64,000 bases of DNA from Catenuloplanes atrovinosus (GCF_031458235.1 NZ_JAVDYB010000001.1:2563001-2627000), one strand, 5' to 3'; positions 1-9,056 are shown, counted from the stretch's first letter. Notes: a model not told the origin generated them from the letters alone. Numbers and translations: made by a program.

Positions 1-70
1 GCGGTGCGACGGGTCGGCGCGCGGGCCGGCGGCTGTGCGAGCGTGAGGTCCCCGGCCGTTGGGAGCGCCC

Positions 71-3058
71 GTGTCCACGTACCGTCGCATCGCCGTCGTC
101 CTTGTTCTGAGCTGCCTGGCGATGCTGGTCGCCGTGCCGGCGCGCGCGGCCGTGGTGCCGGTCGCGAAGATCGACTTTCGGCCGGCGGGCGGGACGGTGC
201 CGAGCGGGTACGTGGCGGACACCGGCGCGGCGTTCGACGCGGGCCGCGGCCACGGCTGGGTGCGGGAGGACGCGCCCGGCACGCCGCTGGACCTGAGCGC
301 GAACACGCGGGACCGGGCCCGGCCCGGCGTGCCGCCGCTGCTCAACACGATCGTGCACATGCGGTACGGCGACACCGGCGGCACGAGCGGCGTGCGCACG
401 GCGGGCGCGTGGGAGTACGCGGTACCGCCCGGGACCTATCAGGTGACGGTCGGCGTCGGTGACCAGCCGGCCTACGACAGCCGGCACACCGTGCGGGCCG
501 AGGGCGTGACCGCGGTGGCGGCCTTCCAGGGCTCGGCGGCGGAGGAGTTCCGCACGGCTACGGTGACCGTGCCGGTGCTGGACGGGCGGCTGACGCTCGA
601 CGCGATCGGCGGCACCAACACCAAGCTCACCCACGCCGAGATCGCCCGCGACACCTCGGACACGGCCGCGCCGGGCCCGGTGACCGGGGTCGCGGCGACG
701 CCGGGGGACCGGCAGGCGACCGTCACCTGGGCCGCGAGCACCGCGGCCGACCTGGGCGGATACCGCGTCTACCGGGGTGGTGCGCTCGTCTCCGGGCCGG
801 GCCTGCTGACCACGGCCACGTTCACGGACACCGGCGTGACGAACGGGACCGGGTACGCGTGGACCGTGCGCGCGGTCGACCGGCACGGCAACGAGTCCGC
901 GGCCTCGGCGGCCGTCTCGGCCACGCCCGCGGCGTACACGCTGAGGGTGAACTTCTCGGACGCGGCGACCGCACCGCCGTCCGGTTACGTCCGCGACTCC
1001 GGCGATGCGTTCACGACCACCCGGGGGTACGGGTGGGTGGCGCTCGGCACCGGCACGCCGCTGTCGCTGGCCGGCAACGGCCGCAACCGGGGGAGCGGCC
1101 AGCCGGACGTGCGGCTGGCCACGCTGATCCACGCGCAGCTGCCCGCCGGGTCGTCCGGCGTGACCACGCCCGGGAGCTGGGAGGCGGCCGTGCCGAACGG
1201 CGCGTACGTGGTCACGGTCGCGGCCGGCGACGCGGGCACCGCGCTGGACAGCACCCACTACGTCAACATCGAGGACCAGAACGCGGTGGCCGCGTTCACG
1301 CCCACCGCCTCGGTGAGGCACGCCGTGGCGACCCGCACCGTGACCGTCACGGACGGGCGGCTCACGCTCAGCCCGGCCGGGGGCACCAACACCAAGCTGC
1401 ACTACGTGGACGTGACCAGCGTGCCCGCGTCGGCGGCGGTCCCGTCCGTGCGGGCGAGCACGCCGCCGAACCTGGCGTCCGACGTGCCGGTCACCGCCAG
1501 CGTGGTCGAGGACCTGCGGCTGCCCGGCGGTGGCGTCGACCCGGCCACGCTCACCGCGAGCACGGTCACGCTGACCCGGGTCGCCGACGGCGCGGCCGTC
1601 GCGGCGAACCCGATCACCAGCGGCGGCGGGGACGTCATCAACCTCTCGCCGGCCGCGCCGCTGCAACCGTCCACGCTGTACCGGTTCGACGTCACCGCGC
1701 AGGTGCGGGACGTGGCCGGGCGCGCGTTCGCGCCGTACTCGATCGTGTTCCGCACCGGTGCCGGCGGCGGCACCGGCGGGCCGATCGCGTTCACCAAGCA
1801 GGTCGGGGTGGCCACCGGCGCGCCGTTCACCACGGTCGTCACCGGCCCGGACGGCCGCCTCTACGCCGGCACGCTGGACGGGCGCATCCTCCGCTTCCCG
1901 ATCAACGCGGACGGCACGCTCGGCACCGCCACGGTGATCACCACGGTCCGGGACCACGCGGTCGCGGCGGGGCTGGCCGGCGCGCCGAACCGCACGGTCA
2001 TCGGCATGGCGTTCGACCCCGCGTCCACGCCCGCCGCGCCGATCCTGTGGATCACCGACAACTACCAGTACACGGGCCCGCTGAACGTGCCGGACTGGTC
2101 CAGCCACATCGCCCGGCTCAGCGGCCCGAACCTCAGCGTCTACACCGACGTGGTGACGAACCTGCCACGGTCGGTCAAGGACCACGAGACCAACTCGCTG
2201 GCGTTCGGCCCGGACGGCGCGCTCTACACCACCCAGGGTGCCAACAACGCGATGGGCGCGCCGGACTCCACCTGGGGCAACCGGCCCGAGCGGCTGCTGT
2301 CCGCGGCCGTGCTCCGCCTCGACCCGGCCGCGCTGCCGGCGACGCTGCCGCTCGACGCGAAGACCGAGGAGGGCGGCACCTACGACCCGTACGCGCCGGG
2401 CGCCCCGCTGACCATCCACGCGACCGGCGTGCGCAACGCGTACGACCTGGTCTGGCACTCCAACGGCCACCTCTACACGCCGACGAACGGCTCCGCGGCC
2501 GGCGGCAACACGCCCGCCACGCCGTCACCGCTGCCCGCGTCCTGCGCGCGGCGCGGCTACACCGGCCCGGCCGTGCCCGGGCTGACCGGCGTCGGCACCG
2601 CGGAGACCGACTACGTCTTCGACGTGCGGCCCGGCCGCTACTACGGCCACCCGAACCCGGCCCGCTGCGAGTGGGTGCTCGCCGGCGGCAACCCCACCAC
2701 CGGCACCGACCCGTTCCAGGTCCCGGCCTACCCCGCCGGCACGCGGCCGGACCCGAACCTGGACCTGCCCGGCATGTACGACGCCGGCCTGCACGCCTCC
2801 GCCAACGGCGTCATCGAGTACCGCGGCACCGCGTTCGGCGGCGCGCTGCGCGGAAAGCTGCTGGTCGTACGCTACTCGTCCGGTCAGGACATCCAGACCT
2901 TCGACGTGGCCGCGAACGGCACGCTCAGCAACCGCACCACCGGCCTGCCCGGGCTGACCGGCTTCAGTCAGCCCCTGGACGTCACCGAACACCTCGGCAA
3001 CCTGTACGTCACCGAGCTCGGCGCGAACCGGATCACGCTGCTCCGGCCGCAGGGCTGA
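71..3058 (+). CDS. secreted malectin-like / FN3 / beta-propeller exoprotein
   Basis: A 995-aa exported multidomain protein. I chose the GTG at 71 because GGGAG lies five bases upstream and the peptide then begins with a Sec leader (YRR, hydrophobic core, cleavage near ARA-AV, about residue 27). Visible domains in order are a malectin-like beta-sandwich (about 30-197), a fibronectin type III module (about 200-286, with the GPVTGVAATPGD start typical of the fold), a second malectin-like copy (about 291-460), an Ig-like Big_5-type module (about 462-565) and a C-terminal glucose/sorbosone-dehydrogenase-like propeller (about 571-995). The two malectin-like copies share a GGTNTKL motif. Family knowledge suggests extracellular carbohydrate binding with a possible quinoprotein-type oxidoreductase domain; the substrate cannot be read from sequence. 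Start is moderately sure, domain order fairly sure. Confidence 0.8.
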   Translation: MSTYRRIAVVLVLSCLAMLVAVPARAAVVPVAKIDFRPAGGTVPSGYVADTGAAFDAGRGHGWVREDAPGTPLDLSANTRDRARPGVPPLLNTIVHMRYGDTGGTSGVRTAGAWEYAVPPGTYQVTVGVGDQPAYDSRHTVRAEGVTAVAAFQGSAAEEFRTATVTVPVLDGRLTLDAIGGTNTKLTHAEIARDTSDTAAPGPVTGVAATPGDRQATVTWAASTAADLGGYRVYRGGALVSGPGLLTTATFTDTGVTNGTGYAWTVRAVDRHGNESAASAAVSATPAAYTLRVNFSDAATAPPSGYVRDSGDAFTTTRGYGWVALGTGTPLSLAGNGRNRGSGQPDVRLATLIHAQLPAGSSGVTTPGSWEAAVPNGAYVVTVAAGDAGTALDSTHYVNIEDQNAVAAFTPTASVRHAVATRTVTVTDGRLTLSPAGGTNTKLHYVDVTSVPASAAVPSVRASTPPNLASDVPVTASVVEDLRLPGGGVDPATLTASTVTLTRVADGAAVAANPITSGGGDVINLSPAAPLQPSTLYRFDVTAQVRDVAGRAFAPYSIVFRTGAGGGTGGPIAFTKQVGVATGAPFTTVVTGPDGRLYAGTLDGRILRFPINADGTLGTATVITTVRDHAVAAGLAGAPNRTVIGMAFDPASTPAAPILWITDNYQYTGPLNVPDWSSHIARLSGPNLSVYTDVVTNLPRSVKDHETNSLAFGPDGALYTTQGANNAMGAPDSTWGNRPERLLSAAVLRLDPAALPATLPLDAKTEEGGTYDPYAPGAPLTIHATGVRNAYDLVWHSNGHLYTPTNGSAAGGNTPATPSPLPASCARRGYTGPAVPGLTGVGTAETDYVFDVRPGRYYGHPNPARCEWVLAGGNPTTGTDPFQVPAYPAGTRPDPNLDLPGMYDAGLHASANGVIEYRGTAFGGALRGKLLVVRYSSGQDIQTFDVAANGTLSNRTTGLPGLTGFSQPLDVTEHLGNLYVTELGANRITLLRPQG

Positions 3059-3064
3059 GGCCGC

Positions 3065-3187
3065 TCACCGCAGCAGCAGGTTCGCGCCGACCGTACACAG
3101 CACGGACAGCAGGATCGACACCAGAATCATGCCCAGGCAGCCGGCCCCGCCACCGAGCGCCCGAACCTCAACATTTCCGATACGCAT
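3065..3187 (-). CDS. 40-aa small membrane protein
   Basis: Reading the minus strand from ATG at 3187 gives a 40-codon frame: a polar start (MRIGNVEVRALGGGAG), a Gly-Cys-Leu-Gly turn, one strongly hydrophobic helix (MILVSILLSVLCTVG) and a short C-terminus ending LLLR. The composition is that of the tiny one-helix membrane proteins common in actinomycete genomes; no function is assigned. It lies head to head with the DUF4126 gene starting at 3261, so a 73-bp region would carry both promoters. No strong Shine-Dalgarno is visible. The long propeller gene ends 6 bases beyond its stop. Confidence 0.55.
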   Translation of the reverse strand: MRIGNVEVRALGGGAGCLGMILVSILLSVLCTVGANLLLR

Positions 3188-3260
3188 GCGCGCCGACTAC
3201 CCACCCCGGGCCGTTCGCAACCCGCCGTTTCCGGCCGGGATGTCCGGGTATCCGGCGCAC

Positions 3261-3713
3261 ATGCCCGTACTGCGATCGTTCCTGCTCGGCGCGGTCACCG
3301 GCGGCCGCAGCATGACCGGCCTCGCCGCGCTCGCGCTCACCACCCGGCCCGGCGCGCTGCCCGGCCCACTGGCCGGGCTCGGCGGCACGCGCGGCCGCTG
3401 GCTGACGGTGGCCGGCGCGCTCGGCGAACTCGCCGGCGACAAGCTGCCGAACGCGCCGAGCCGCCTGACCCCACCGTCGCTCGGCACCCGGATGGCCACC
3501 GCGGCCGCGTCCGCCGCCGTCCTCGCGGTCCGGGAGGGTTCGTCACCCGCGGTGGCGCTGGCCCCGGCCGTGGCCGGCGCGGTGGCGGGCAGCGTGGCCG
3601 GCGCCCGCTGGCGCGCCCTCGCCGCCCGGCGCGGCTGGCCCCCGCTGGCCGCCGCCCTCCTGGAGGACGCCGTGGTCCTCACCCTCGCCGCCGCCACGGT
3701 CCGCCACCGCTGA
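3261..3713 (+). CDS. DUF4126-like membrane protein
   Basis: A 150-aa hydrophobic protein starting MPVLRSFLLGAVTGGRSMTG. The Gly-rich first helix followed by LGELAGDKLPNAPSR and then alanine-rich helices resembles the DUF4126 family of small integral membrane proteins of unknown function. An in-frame upstream start at 3129 would add 44 residues of non-membrane, low-complexity sequence and would overlap the antisense 40-aa gene, so the ATG at 3261 is preferred. Ends just before the convergent PPK2 gene. Confidence 0.65.
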   Translation: MPVLRSFLLGAVTGGRSMTGLAALALTTRPGALPGPLAGLGGTRGRWLTVAGALGELAGDKLPNAPSRLTPPSLGTRMATAAASAAVLAVREGSSPAVALAPAVAGAVAGSVAGARWRALAARRGWPPLAAALLEDAVVLTLAAATVRHR

Positions 3714-3736
3714 GCCCCCGGTCGGGTGAACGCCGG

Positions 3737-4651
3737 TCAGAGTTTCGGGAAGACGTGGGGGGAGTCGTAGGTGCCCTCGACGAGGGCGGAGGCGCGGCCG
3801 ACGATCAGCGGGTCGGGGGTGCCGACCAGGTCGTGGTCCTTGTCGGGGTAGTCGAAGCGGCAGAGGACGTAGCGCATGGCCTCGACCCGGCCGCGTTTCT
3901 TGTCGTTGCTCTTGATCACGGTCCAGGGGGCGTCGGCGGTGTCGGTGTAGAAGAACATCGCCTCCTTCGCCTCGGTGTACTCGTCCCAGCGGTCGAGTGA
4001 GGCCAGATCCATGGGGGAGAGCTTCCAGCGGCGGACCGGGTCGATCTGGCGGATCGCGAAGCGGGTGCGCTGCTCCTGGCGGGAGACCGAGAACCAGAAC
4101 TTGATCAGGTGGATGCCGGACCGGACCAGCATGCGCTCCAGTTCCGGCGTCTCGCGCAGGAACTCCAGGTACTCGGTACGGGAACAGAAGCCCATCACGC
4201 GCTCGACGCCGGCCCGGTTGTACCAGGAGCGGTCGAACAGCACGATCTCGCCGGCGGCCGGCAGGTGCTGTATGTAGCGCTGGAAGTACCACTGCCGGCT
4301 CTCCCGCTCGCTCGGCTTCTCCAGCGCCACCACGGACGCGCCGCGCGGGTTGAGGTGCTGCATGAACCGCTTGATCGTGCCGCCCTTGCCGGCGGCGTCA
4401 CGCCCCTCGAACAGGATGACCATCGGCTGGCCGGAGTCCTTCAGCCACTTCTGGAGCTTGAGCAGCTCGATCTGCAGGCGGCGCTTGATCGCGTCGTACT
4501 CCTCGCGGGTCATCCGCTTGTCGTACGGGTAGTCCTCCCGCCACGAGTCGACCGGGCTGCCGTCGGCGTGCACCAGCACCGGGTCATCCTCGTCGTCGAC
4601 CACCCGGTAGTCGCTCAGCGGTTCCAGCGCGGGTCGGGGCTCGTCGTCCAT
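3737..4651 (-). CDS. ppk2: polyphosphate kinase 2 (PPK2, class I)
   Basis: A 304-aa kinase that transfers phosphate between polyphosphate and nucleoside diphosphates in the cytoplasm. The Walker A motif GRDAAGKGG (about residue 85) and Walker B-like FDRSWYNR (about residue 145) are intact, together with the MTREEYDAIKRRLQIELLKLQ entry helix region and the C-terminal VIKSNDKKRGR segment. The length matches single-domain class I PPK2, which mainly makes ATP or GTP from polyphosphate. Start at 4651 (MDDEPRPALEPL) is the first reasonable start; the open frame upstream has unrelated composition. It is divergent from the DUF2243 gene. Confidence 0.93.
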   Translation of the reverse strand: MDDEPRPALEPLSDYRVVDDEDDPVLVHADGSPVDSWREDYPYDKRMTREEYDAIKRRLQIELLKLQKWLKDSGQPMVILFEGRDAAGKGGTIKRFMQHLNPRGASVVALEKPSERESRQWYFQRYIQHLPAAGEIVLFDRSWYNRAGVERVMGFCSRTEYLEFLRETPELERMLVRSGIHLIKFWFSVSRQEQRTRFAIRQIDPVRRWKLSPMDLASLDRWDEYTEAKEAMFFYTDTADAPWTVIKSNDKKRGRVEAMRYVLCRFDYPDKDHDLVGTPDPLIVGRASALVEGTYDSPHVFPKL

Positions 4652-4744
4652 CTGACTACTGTTACCCGACCGGGCGGCGGTGCGCACACGTTTGCGGCGG
4701 GCACCCGGGGGTACGCGCGCAGCGTCCCCGGCAGATCGGTGATC

Positions 4745-5170
4745 ATGAACGCTTCGGCCCGTACCGTCGTCTCCGGCGCGCTGCTCGGCGTCGGCCTCGC
4801 CACGTTCGTGGACGAGTTCGTCTTCCACCAGTTGCTGCACTGGCACCACTTCTACGACCGGGCGAGCGGCGCGGCCGGCATCGTCTCGGACGGCGTGCTG
4901 CACGGGATCAGCTGGTTCGCGACCGTGGCCGCGCTGTTCATGCTGGCGGACCTGCGGCGGCGCGGGGAGTTCTCGGCGCGGCGCTGGTGGGGTGCGGTGC
5001 TGGCCGGTGCGGGCGCGTTCCAGCTCTACGACGGCACGATCCAGCACAAGCTGTTCCGCATGCACCAGATCCGGTACGACGTGGAACTCGCGCCGTACGA
5101 CTGGACCTGGAACGTGATCGCGGTGGTGCTGCTGGCCGCCGGCCTGGCGATGCTGCGCACCCGTGCCTGA
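4745..5170 (+). CDS. DUF2243 membrane protein
   Basis: A 141-aa integral membrane protein with four hydrophobic segments. The histidine-rich motif FHQLLHWHHFY (about residues 27-37) and the later TIQHKLFRMHQIR are hallmarks of the DUF2243 family, whose histidines could bind a metal. It overlaps the following ctaG-like gene by eight bases, and this DUF2243-CtaG pairing suggests a joint role in haem-copper oxidase assembly or copper handling. That role is an inference. The start at 4745 is supported by the hydrophobic first helix beginning directly after MNASARTVV. Confidence 0.8.
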   Translation: MNASARTVVSGALLGVGLATFVDEFVFHQLLHWHHFYDRASGAAGIVSDGVLHGISWFATVAALFMLADLRRRGEFSARRWWGAVLAGAGAFQLYDGTIQHKLFRMHQIRYDVELAPYDWTWNVIAVVLLAAGLAMLRTRA

Positions 5171-5954
5171 GCTGCTCGCGGTCGCGCTGGCGGGCGGATA
5201 TCTCTGGGCGGTGTCCGCGGTCGCCCGGCGGGGACGCCCGTGGCCGCTCGGCCGCACGCTCGCCTGGTGCGCCGGCGCGCTCGCCGCCGGCCTGGGACCC
5301 CACCTCCGCACGCCCGGCGAGTTCACCGCGCACATGGCCGGCCACCTGCTGCTCGGCATGGTCGCACCGCTGCTGCTCGTGGCCGGCGCCCCGATCACGC
5401 TGCTGCTGCGCGCGCTCCCGGCCGCCCGCGCCCGCGCGCTGTCGCGGCTGCTCCGATCCGCGCCGGTCCGCGCGCTGACCCACCCGGTCACCGCCGCGCT
5501 GCTGAACGCCGGCGGCCTCTGGCTGCTCTACGCCACGCCGCTCTACGCCGCGTCCGCGCACCCCGGCTGGCCGCACGCCGCGGTCCACGTGCACGTGCTG
5601 GCCGCCGGGTATCTGTTCACGGCCGCGCTGATCGGCCCGGACCCGGCGCCGCACCGGCCGTCCTTCGGGGTCCGCGCGGCCGCGCTGGCCGGGTTCCTGG
5701 GCGCGCACGCCGTACTCGCGAAATGGTTGTACGCCCATCCGCCGCCCGGGGTGGGCGCCGCGGACGCGGAGGCGGCCGCGTACCTGATGTACTACGGCGG
5801 AGAGCTGATCGATCTGGTGCTGATCGTCCTCTTCTGCCGTGCCTGGTACGCGGCCGCCGCACCGGGTCAGCGGACCCGGATCACCACCCGGCTGCGGGGC
5901 AGCGCCGGGATGCGGCGCAGCGAGATCTCCAGGTCCTGGGGCGGTACCTCGTAG
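5163..5954 (+). CDS. ctaG: cytochrome c oxidase assembly factor CtaG (caa3 type)
   Basis: A 263-aa polytopic membrane protein of the caa3_CtaG family, which in Bacillus is needed for assembly of the copper-containing oxidase. GTG at 5163 overlaps the DUF2243 stop, implying translational coupling. Visible family features are FTAHMAGHLLLGMVAPLLLV (about residues 58-77), HVHVLAAGYLF (about 140-150) and YYGGELIDLVLIVLFC near the end, giving conserved histidines in the membrane. The last 29 codons run opposite the 3' end of the convergent P450 gene, an 88-bp overlap. Confidence 0.85.
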   Translation: MPELLAVALAGGYLWAVSAVARRGRPWPLGRTLAWCAGALAAGLGPHLRTPGEFTAHMAGHLLLGMVAPLLLVAGAPITLLLRALPAARARALSRLLRSAPVRALTHPVTAALLNAGGLWLLYATPLYAASAHPGWPHAAVHVHVLAAGYLFTAALIGPDPAPHRPSFGVRAAALAGFLGAHAVLAKWLYAHPPPGVGAADAEAAAYLMYYGGELIDLVLIVLFCRAWYAAAAPGQRTRITTRLRGSAGMRRSEISRSWGGTS

Positions 5955-7030
5955 TCCAGCGCGGCCAGCCGCGCCGCGATCTGCGCCATCAGCGTGACCG
6001 TGATGTCCTCGCCGGGGCAGCGGTGCAGTGCCGGGTCGCCGCCGCCCTGCGGGATGAGGTCGTCCTGGCCCGGCTCCCGCTCCAGGAACCGCTGCGGAGC
6101 GAACCGGTACGGGTCCGGCCACAGCAGGTTGTCGTGGTTCTGCCCGTAGATGTCCAGCAGCACCATCGACCCCTTGGGGATCTCCACGCCGCCGTACGTC
6201 AGCGTGTCCACGGCGCGCCCGCCGACGAACGGCGCGAACGGGTAGAAGCGCCGCACCTCGTGCGCGAACGCGCGGGCGTACTCGGCACCGCCGTCGCGCA
6301 GCGCCTGCCGCTGGCCGGGCCAGCGCCACAGCGCGTGCGCCGTGAACGCGACGAACCAGGACACCGCCACGGTCGGCCGGATGATGTTGAGCAGTTCCAC
6401 GGCGGCGGTGCGCGGCGACAGCGACGGCTGCCGCGCCACCACGTCGCACGCCGAGCCCTGCGGCACGACCGCGCTGCCGTCCCGTACCCCGGAGACCAGG
6501 GCCTGGAACTGCCGCTCCTGACGGCCGCGCGCCCGCCGGGCCCGCCAGTGCCGCGGACCGCCGGTGGCGAAGCCGTCCACCATCGCCTGCAGGTCCGCGG
6601 CCACCCGGGGCAGCGTGCCCGGCGGGAGCTGCACGCCGGCCCACCGGCAGACCGCGTCGGTGAGGATGCGCCCGGACTCCTCGAAGAGGATGACCTTCCG
6701 GCCGGGCCAGCGGGCGGACGCGGCGTCCCACGCCGCGTCCACCTCGTCGGCCAGCCGCTTGATGTGCGCGGGCTCCTTGAGCAGCGCGAGGAACATCGCC
6801 TTGCGGCGGTGGTGGTCCTCGCCGTCCAGCGTGTGCACCGCGCCCTTGCCGGTCAGCGTGCCGCGCACCGGTTCGGGGAGCGCGCCGTGCCGCCGGACGT
6901 GCCGTTCGTCGTAGAAGAACCGCACCGCGTCCGGCCCGCGCAGCGCGGTGGCGCGCACCCCGAGCAGCCGGGTGGGCGCGGGGGTGCGCCCCAGCCCCGG
7001 CAGCCAGGAGTATCCGTTGAGCAGCATCAT
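5867..7030 (-). CDS. CYP152-family cytochrome P450 (fatty acid peroxygenase/decarboxylase type)
   Basis: A 387-aa soluble P450. The haem loop QGGGDPALHRCPGED puts the axial cysteine at about residue 338 and has the shape of CYP152 peroxygenases rather than a standard FGxGxHxC loop. The I-helix reads IIRPTVAVSW: the Arg-Pro replaces the usual acid-alcohol pair and in CYP152 holds the fatty acid carboxylate, so the enzyme should use H2O2 without redox partners. At the position equivalent to BS-beta Gln85 / OleT His85 it has His (GKGAVHTLDG, residue 66). It begins in an ATGA overlap with the SDR gene. The N-terminus is somewhat shorter than usual for the family. Confidence 0.88.
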   Translation of the reverse strand: MMLLNGYSWLPGLGRTPAPTRLLGVRATALRGPDAVRFFYDERHVRRHGALPEPVRGTLTGKGAVHTLDGEDHHRRKAMFLALLKEPAHIKRLADEVDAAWDAASARWPGRKVILFEESGRILTDAVCRWAGVQLPPGTLPRVAADLQAMVDGFATGGPRHWRARRARGRQERQFQALVSGVRDGSAVVPQGSACDVVARQPSLSPRTAAVELLNIIRPTVAVSWFVAFTAHALWRWPGQRQALRDGGAEYARAFAHEVRRFYPFAPFVGGRAVDTLTYGGVEIPKGSMVLLDIYGQNHDNLLWPDPYRFAPQRFLEREPGQDDLIPQGGGDPALHRCPGEDITVTLMAQIAARLAALDYEVPPQDLEISLRRIPALPRSRVVIRVR

Positions 7031-7806
7031 GCCGAGCCCGGCTCCGCCATCTTGGCGTGCATCGCGGCCTTCGCGCTGTCCGGCATGACCTTGCTGGCCG
7101 CGCCCTGCGCCTTGGTCTTCACCGAACCGGCGACCACCTTCTCCTTGCCCTTGAGCAGCGCCTCGATGCCCTGCTCCGCGACGACCGCCGGGTCGTCCTT
7201 CTTCGCGGCGCCGACGCGGGTGTCGTCCATGTCCGCGCGGTGGAAGAAGTTCGTGTCGGTCGGGCCCGGCATCAGCGACGTCACGGTGACGCCGGTGTCC
7301 TTCAGTTCGGCGCGCAGCGCCTCCGCGAACGACTGCACGAACGACTTCGACGCGTTGTAGACCGCCTGCCAGGTGCCCGGCATGGTGGAGGCGATCGACG
7401 AGGTGAACAGCACGCCGCCCTCGCCGCGCGCGACCATCGCGGGCAGCGCGCGCTTGGCCAGGTGCACGGTGGACGTGACGTTCACGTCGATGACGTTGAA
7501 CTCCTCGCGCAGGTCGGTGCCGCCGACGAACTCGCCGCCGATGCCCCGGCCCGCGTTGAGCGCCAGCACGTCGACGTCCCGGTCGATCGCCTGCCAGACC
7601 GTCTCCACGCCCTCGTAGGTGGCGAGGTCCGCCCGGACCGTCGACACCGACGTGGTCCCGTCCCGCCGCAGGTTCGCCGCGGCCTGCTCGATGCCCTCGT
7701 CCTCCGCCGTGATCAGCAGGTCGTACCCGCGCTCGGCCAGCTGCCGGGCAAGCTCGTACCCGATTCCGCTGGACGCGCCGGTGACCACTGCAAACTGGTT
7801 AGCCAT
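7027..7806 (-). CDS. short-chain dehydrogenase/reductase
   Basis: A 259-aa classical SDR: TGASSGIG dinucleotide-binding motif (residues 9-16), NAG motif (about 88), catalytic serine in LFTSSIAS and YNASK active site (about 151-155). It should act as an NAD(P)H-dependent oxidoreductase on a hydroxy or keto substrate. The stop overlaps the start of the CYP152 gene (ATGA), so the two proteins are probably made in a fixed ratio and may act on the same lipid-like substrate; this is an inference. It is divergently transcribed from a zinc alcohol dehydrogenase across a 62-bp region holding a 9-bp inverted repeat. Confidence 0.9.
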   Translation of the reverse strand: MANQFAVVTGASSGIGYELARQLAERGYDLLITAEDEGIEQAAANLRRDGTTSVSTVRADLATYEGVETVWQAIDRDVDVLALNAGRGIGGEFVGGTDLREEFNVIDVNVTSTVHLAKRALPAMVARGEGGVLFTSSIASTMPGTWQAVYNASKSFVQSFAEALRAELKDTGVTVTSLMPGPTDTNFFHRADMDDTRVGAAKKDDPAVVAEQGIEALLKGKEKVVAGSVKTKAQGAASKVMPDSAKAAMHAKMAEPGSA

Positions 7807-7813
7807 TCCTGCC

Positions 7814-7860
7814 GGATGCCCCCGAACCCGGAGGTTAATCCCATCCTGTCCGGGGCATCC
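7814..7860. promoter_or_regulatory. 9-bp inverted repeat in SDR/ADH divergent promoter
   Basis: GGATGCCCC at 7814-7822 is matched perfectly by GGGGCATCC at 7852-7860, eight bases before the ADH start codon and eight bases upstream of the SDR start. The placement between two divergent genes suggests a shared operator. No known consensus is recognised. Confidence 0.45.
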
Positions 7861-7868
7861 GTTGAGTC

Positions 7869-9056
7869 ATGCGAGCACTCACCTGGCAGGGCACCAGCAA
7901 GGTGTCAGTCGAGACCGTTCCCGACCCGACCATCCAGGAGCCGACGGATGCGATCATCCGGGTGACCTCCACCGCGATCTGCGGCTCGGACCTGCACCTG
8001 TACGACGTGCTCGGCATGTACCTGGAGAAGGGTGACATCCTCGGCCACGAGCCGATGGGCATCGTCGAGGAGGTCGGCGCCGAGGTCACCCACATCAAGC
8101 CGGGCGACCGCGTGGTCATCCCGTTCAACATCTCCTGCGGCCGGTGCTGGATGTGCAGCCGCGGCTACTTCGCCCAGTGCGAGACCACGCAGGTCAAGGA
8201 GCACGGCAAGGGCGCGTCGCTGTTCGGCTACACCAAGCTGTACGGGCAGGTCCCCGGCGGCCAGGCCGAGTACCTGCGCGTCCCGCAGGCGCACTTCGGG
8301 CCGATCAAGGTGCCGGCCGACGGCCACCCGGACGAGCGCTACCTGTTCCTCTCCGACGTGCTGACCACCTCGTGGCAGGCCGCGAAGTGGGCCGACATCG
8401 AGCCCGGCTGCACCGTGCTGGTCACCGGCCTCGGCCCGATCGGGCAGATGTCCGCGCGGATCGCCCGCCACCTCGGCGCCGAGCGCGTGATCGGCGTCGA
8501 CAGCGTGCCGGAGCGGCTGGCGATGGCCCAGCGGAACGGCGTCGAGGTGCTGGACGACACGAAGATCGACGACATCCCGGCCGCCGTGCTGGAGCTGACC
8601 GACGGCCGCGGCGCCGACGGCGTGATCGAGGCGGTCGGCATGGAGGCGCACGGCACGCCGTTCCAGGCCGCCGCGATGACCGCGGCCGGCATGCTGCCGG
8701 ACGCGCTCGCCCGCAAGGCGATCGACACCATGGGCGTGGACCGGATGGGCGCGCTGCGCACCGCGTTCGCCTCGGTCCGGCGCGCCGGCACGATCTCGAT
8801 CGTCGGCGTGTACGGCGGGCAGGCCGACCCGATCCCGATGTTCGACCTGTTCGACAAGGGCGTCACGATGCGGATGGGGCAGGCGCACGTGCGCCGCTGG
8901 TCCGACGAGATCGTGCCGCTGCTCACCGGCGCCGGCGACCCGCTCGGCGTCGACGATCTGGTCACCCACCGCCTCCCGCTGGAGTCGGCACCGCAGGCGT
9001 ATGAGATGTTCAAGAAGAAGGAGGACGGCTGCATCAAGGTCGTTCTCAAGCCCTGA
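7869..9056 (+). CDS. zinc-dependent alcohol dehydrogenase (formaldehyde-dehydrogenase-like)
   Basis: A 395-aa medium-chain dehydrogenase. Catalytic zinc site CGSD (about residue 38) and GHEPMG (about 59-64), structural zinc cluster CGRCWMCxxGYFAQC (about 93-107), and Rossmann motif GLGPIGQM (about 183-190). The long C-terminal segment with RAGTISIVGVYGG places it with the glutathione-independent formaldehyde dehydrogenase-like branch, many members of which oxidise other alcohols. Start at 7869 directly precedes the conserved MRALTWQG opening. Divergent from the SDR-P450 pair, suggesting co-regulation. Confidence 0.9.
   Translation: MRALTWQGTSKVSVETVPDPTIQEPTDAIIRVTSTAICGSDLHLYDVLGMYLEKGDILGHEPMGIVEEVGAEVTHIKPGDRVVIPFNISCGRCWMCSRGYFAQCETTQVKEHGKGASLFGYTKLYGQVPGGQAEYLRVPQAHFGPIKVPADGHPDERYLFLSDVLTTSWQAAKWADIEPGCTVLVTGLGPIGQMSARIARHLGAERVIGVDSVPERLAMAQRNGVEVLDDTKIDDIPAAVLELTDGRGADGVIEAVGMEAHGTPFQAAAMTAAGMLPDALARKAIDTMGVDRMGALRTAFASVRRAGTISIVGVYGGQADPIPMFDLFDKGVTMRMGQAHVRRWSDEIVPLLTGAGDPLGVDDLVTHRLPLESAPQAYEMFKKKEDGCIKVVLKP

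Noticed and set aside
859-3315. Long plus-strand frame overlapping the first gene in another register
   Set aside because: Arg/Gly/Ala-rich shadow with no domains; the malectin/propeller frame is clearly coding.
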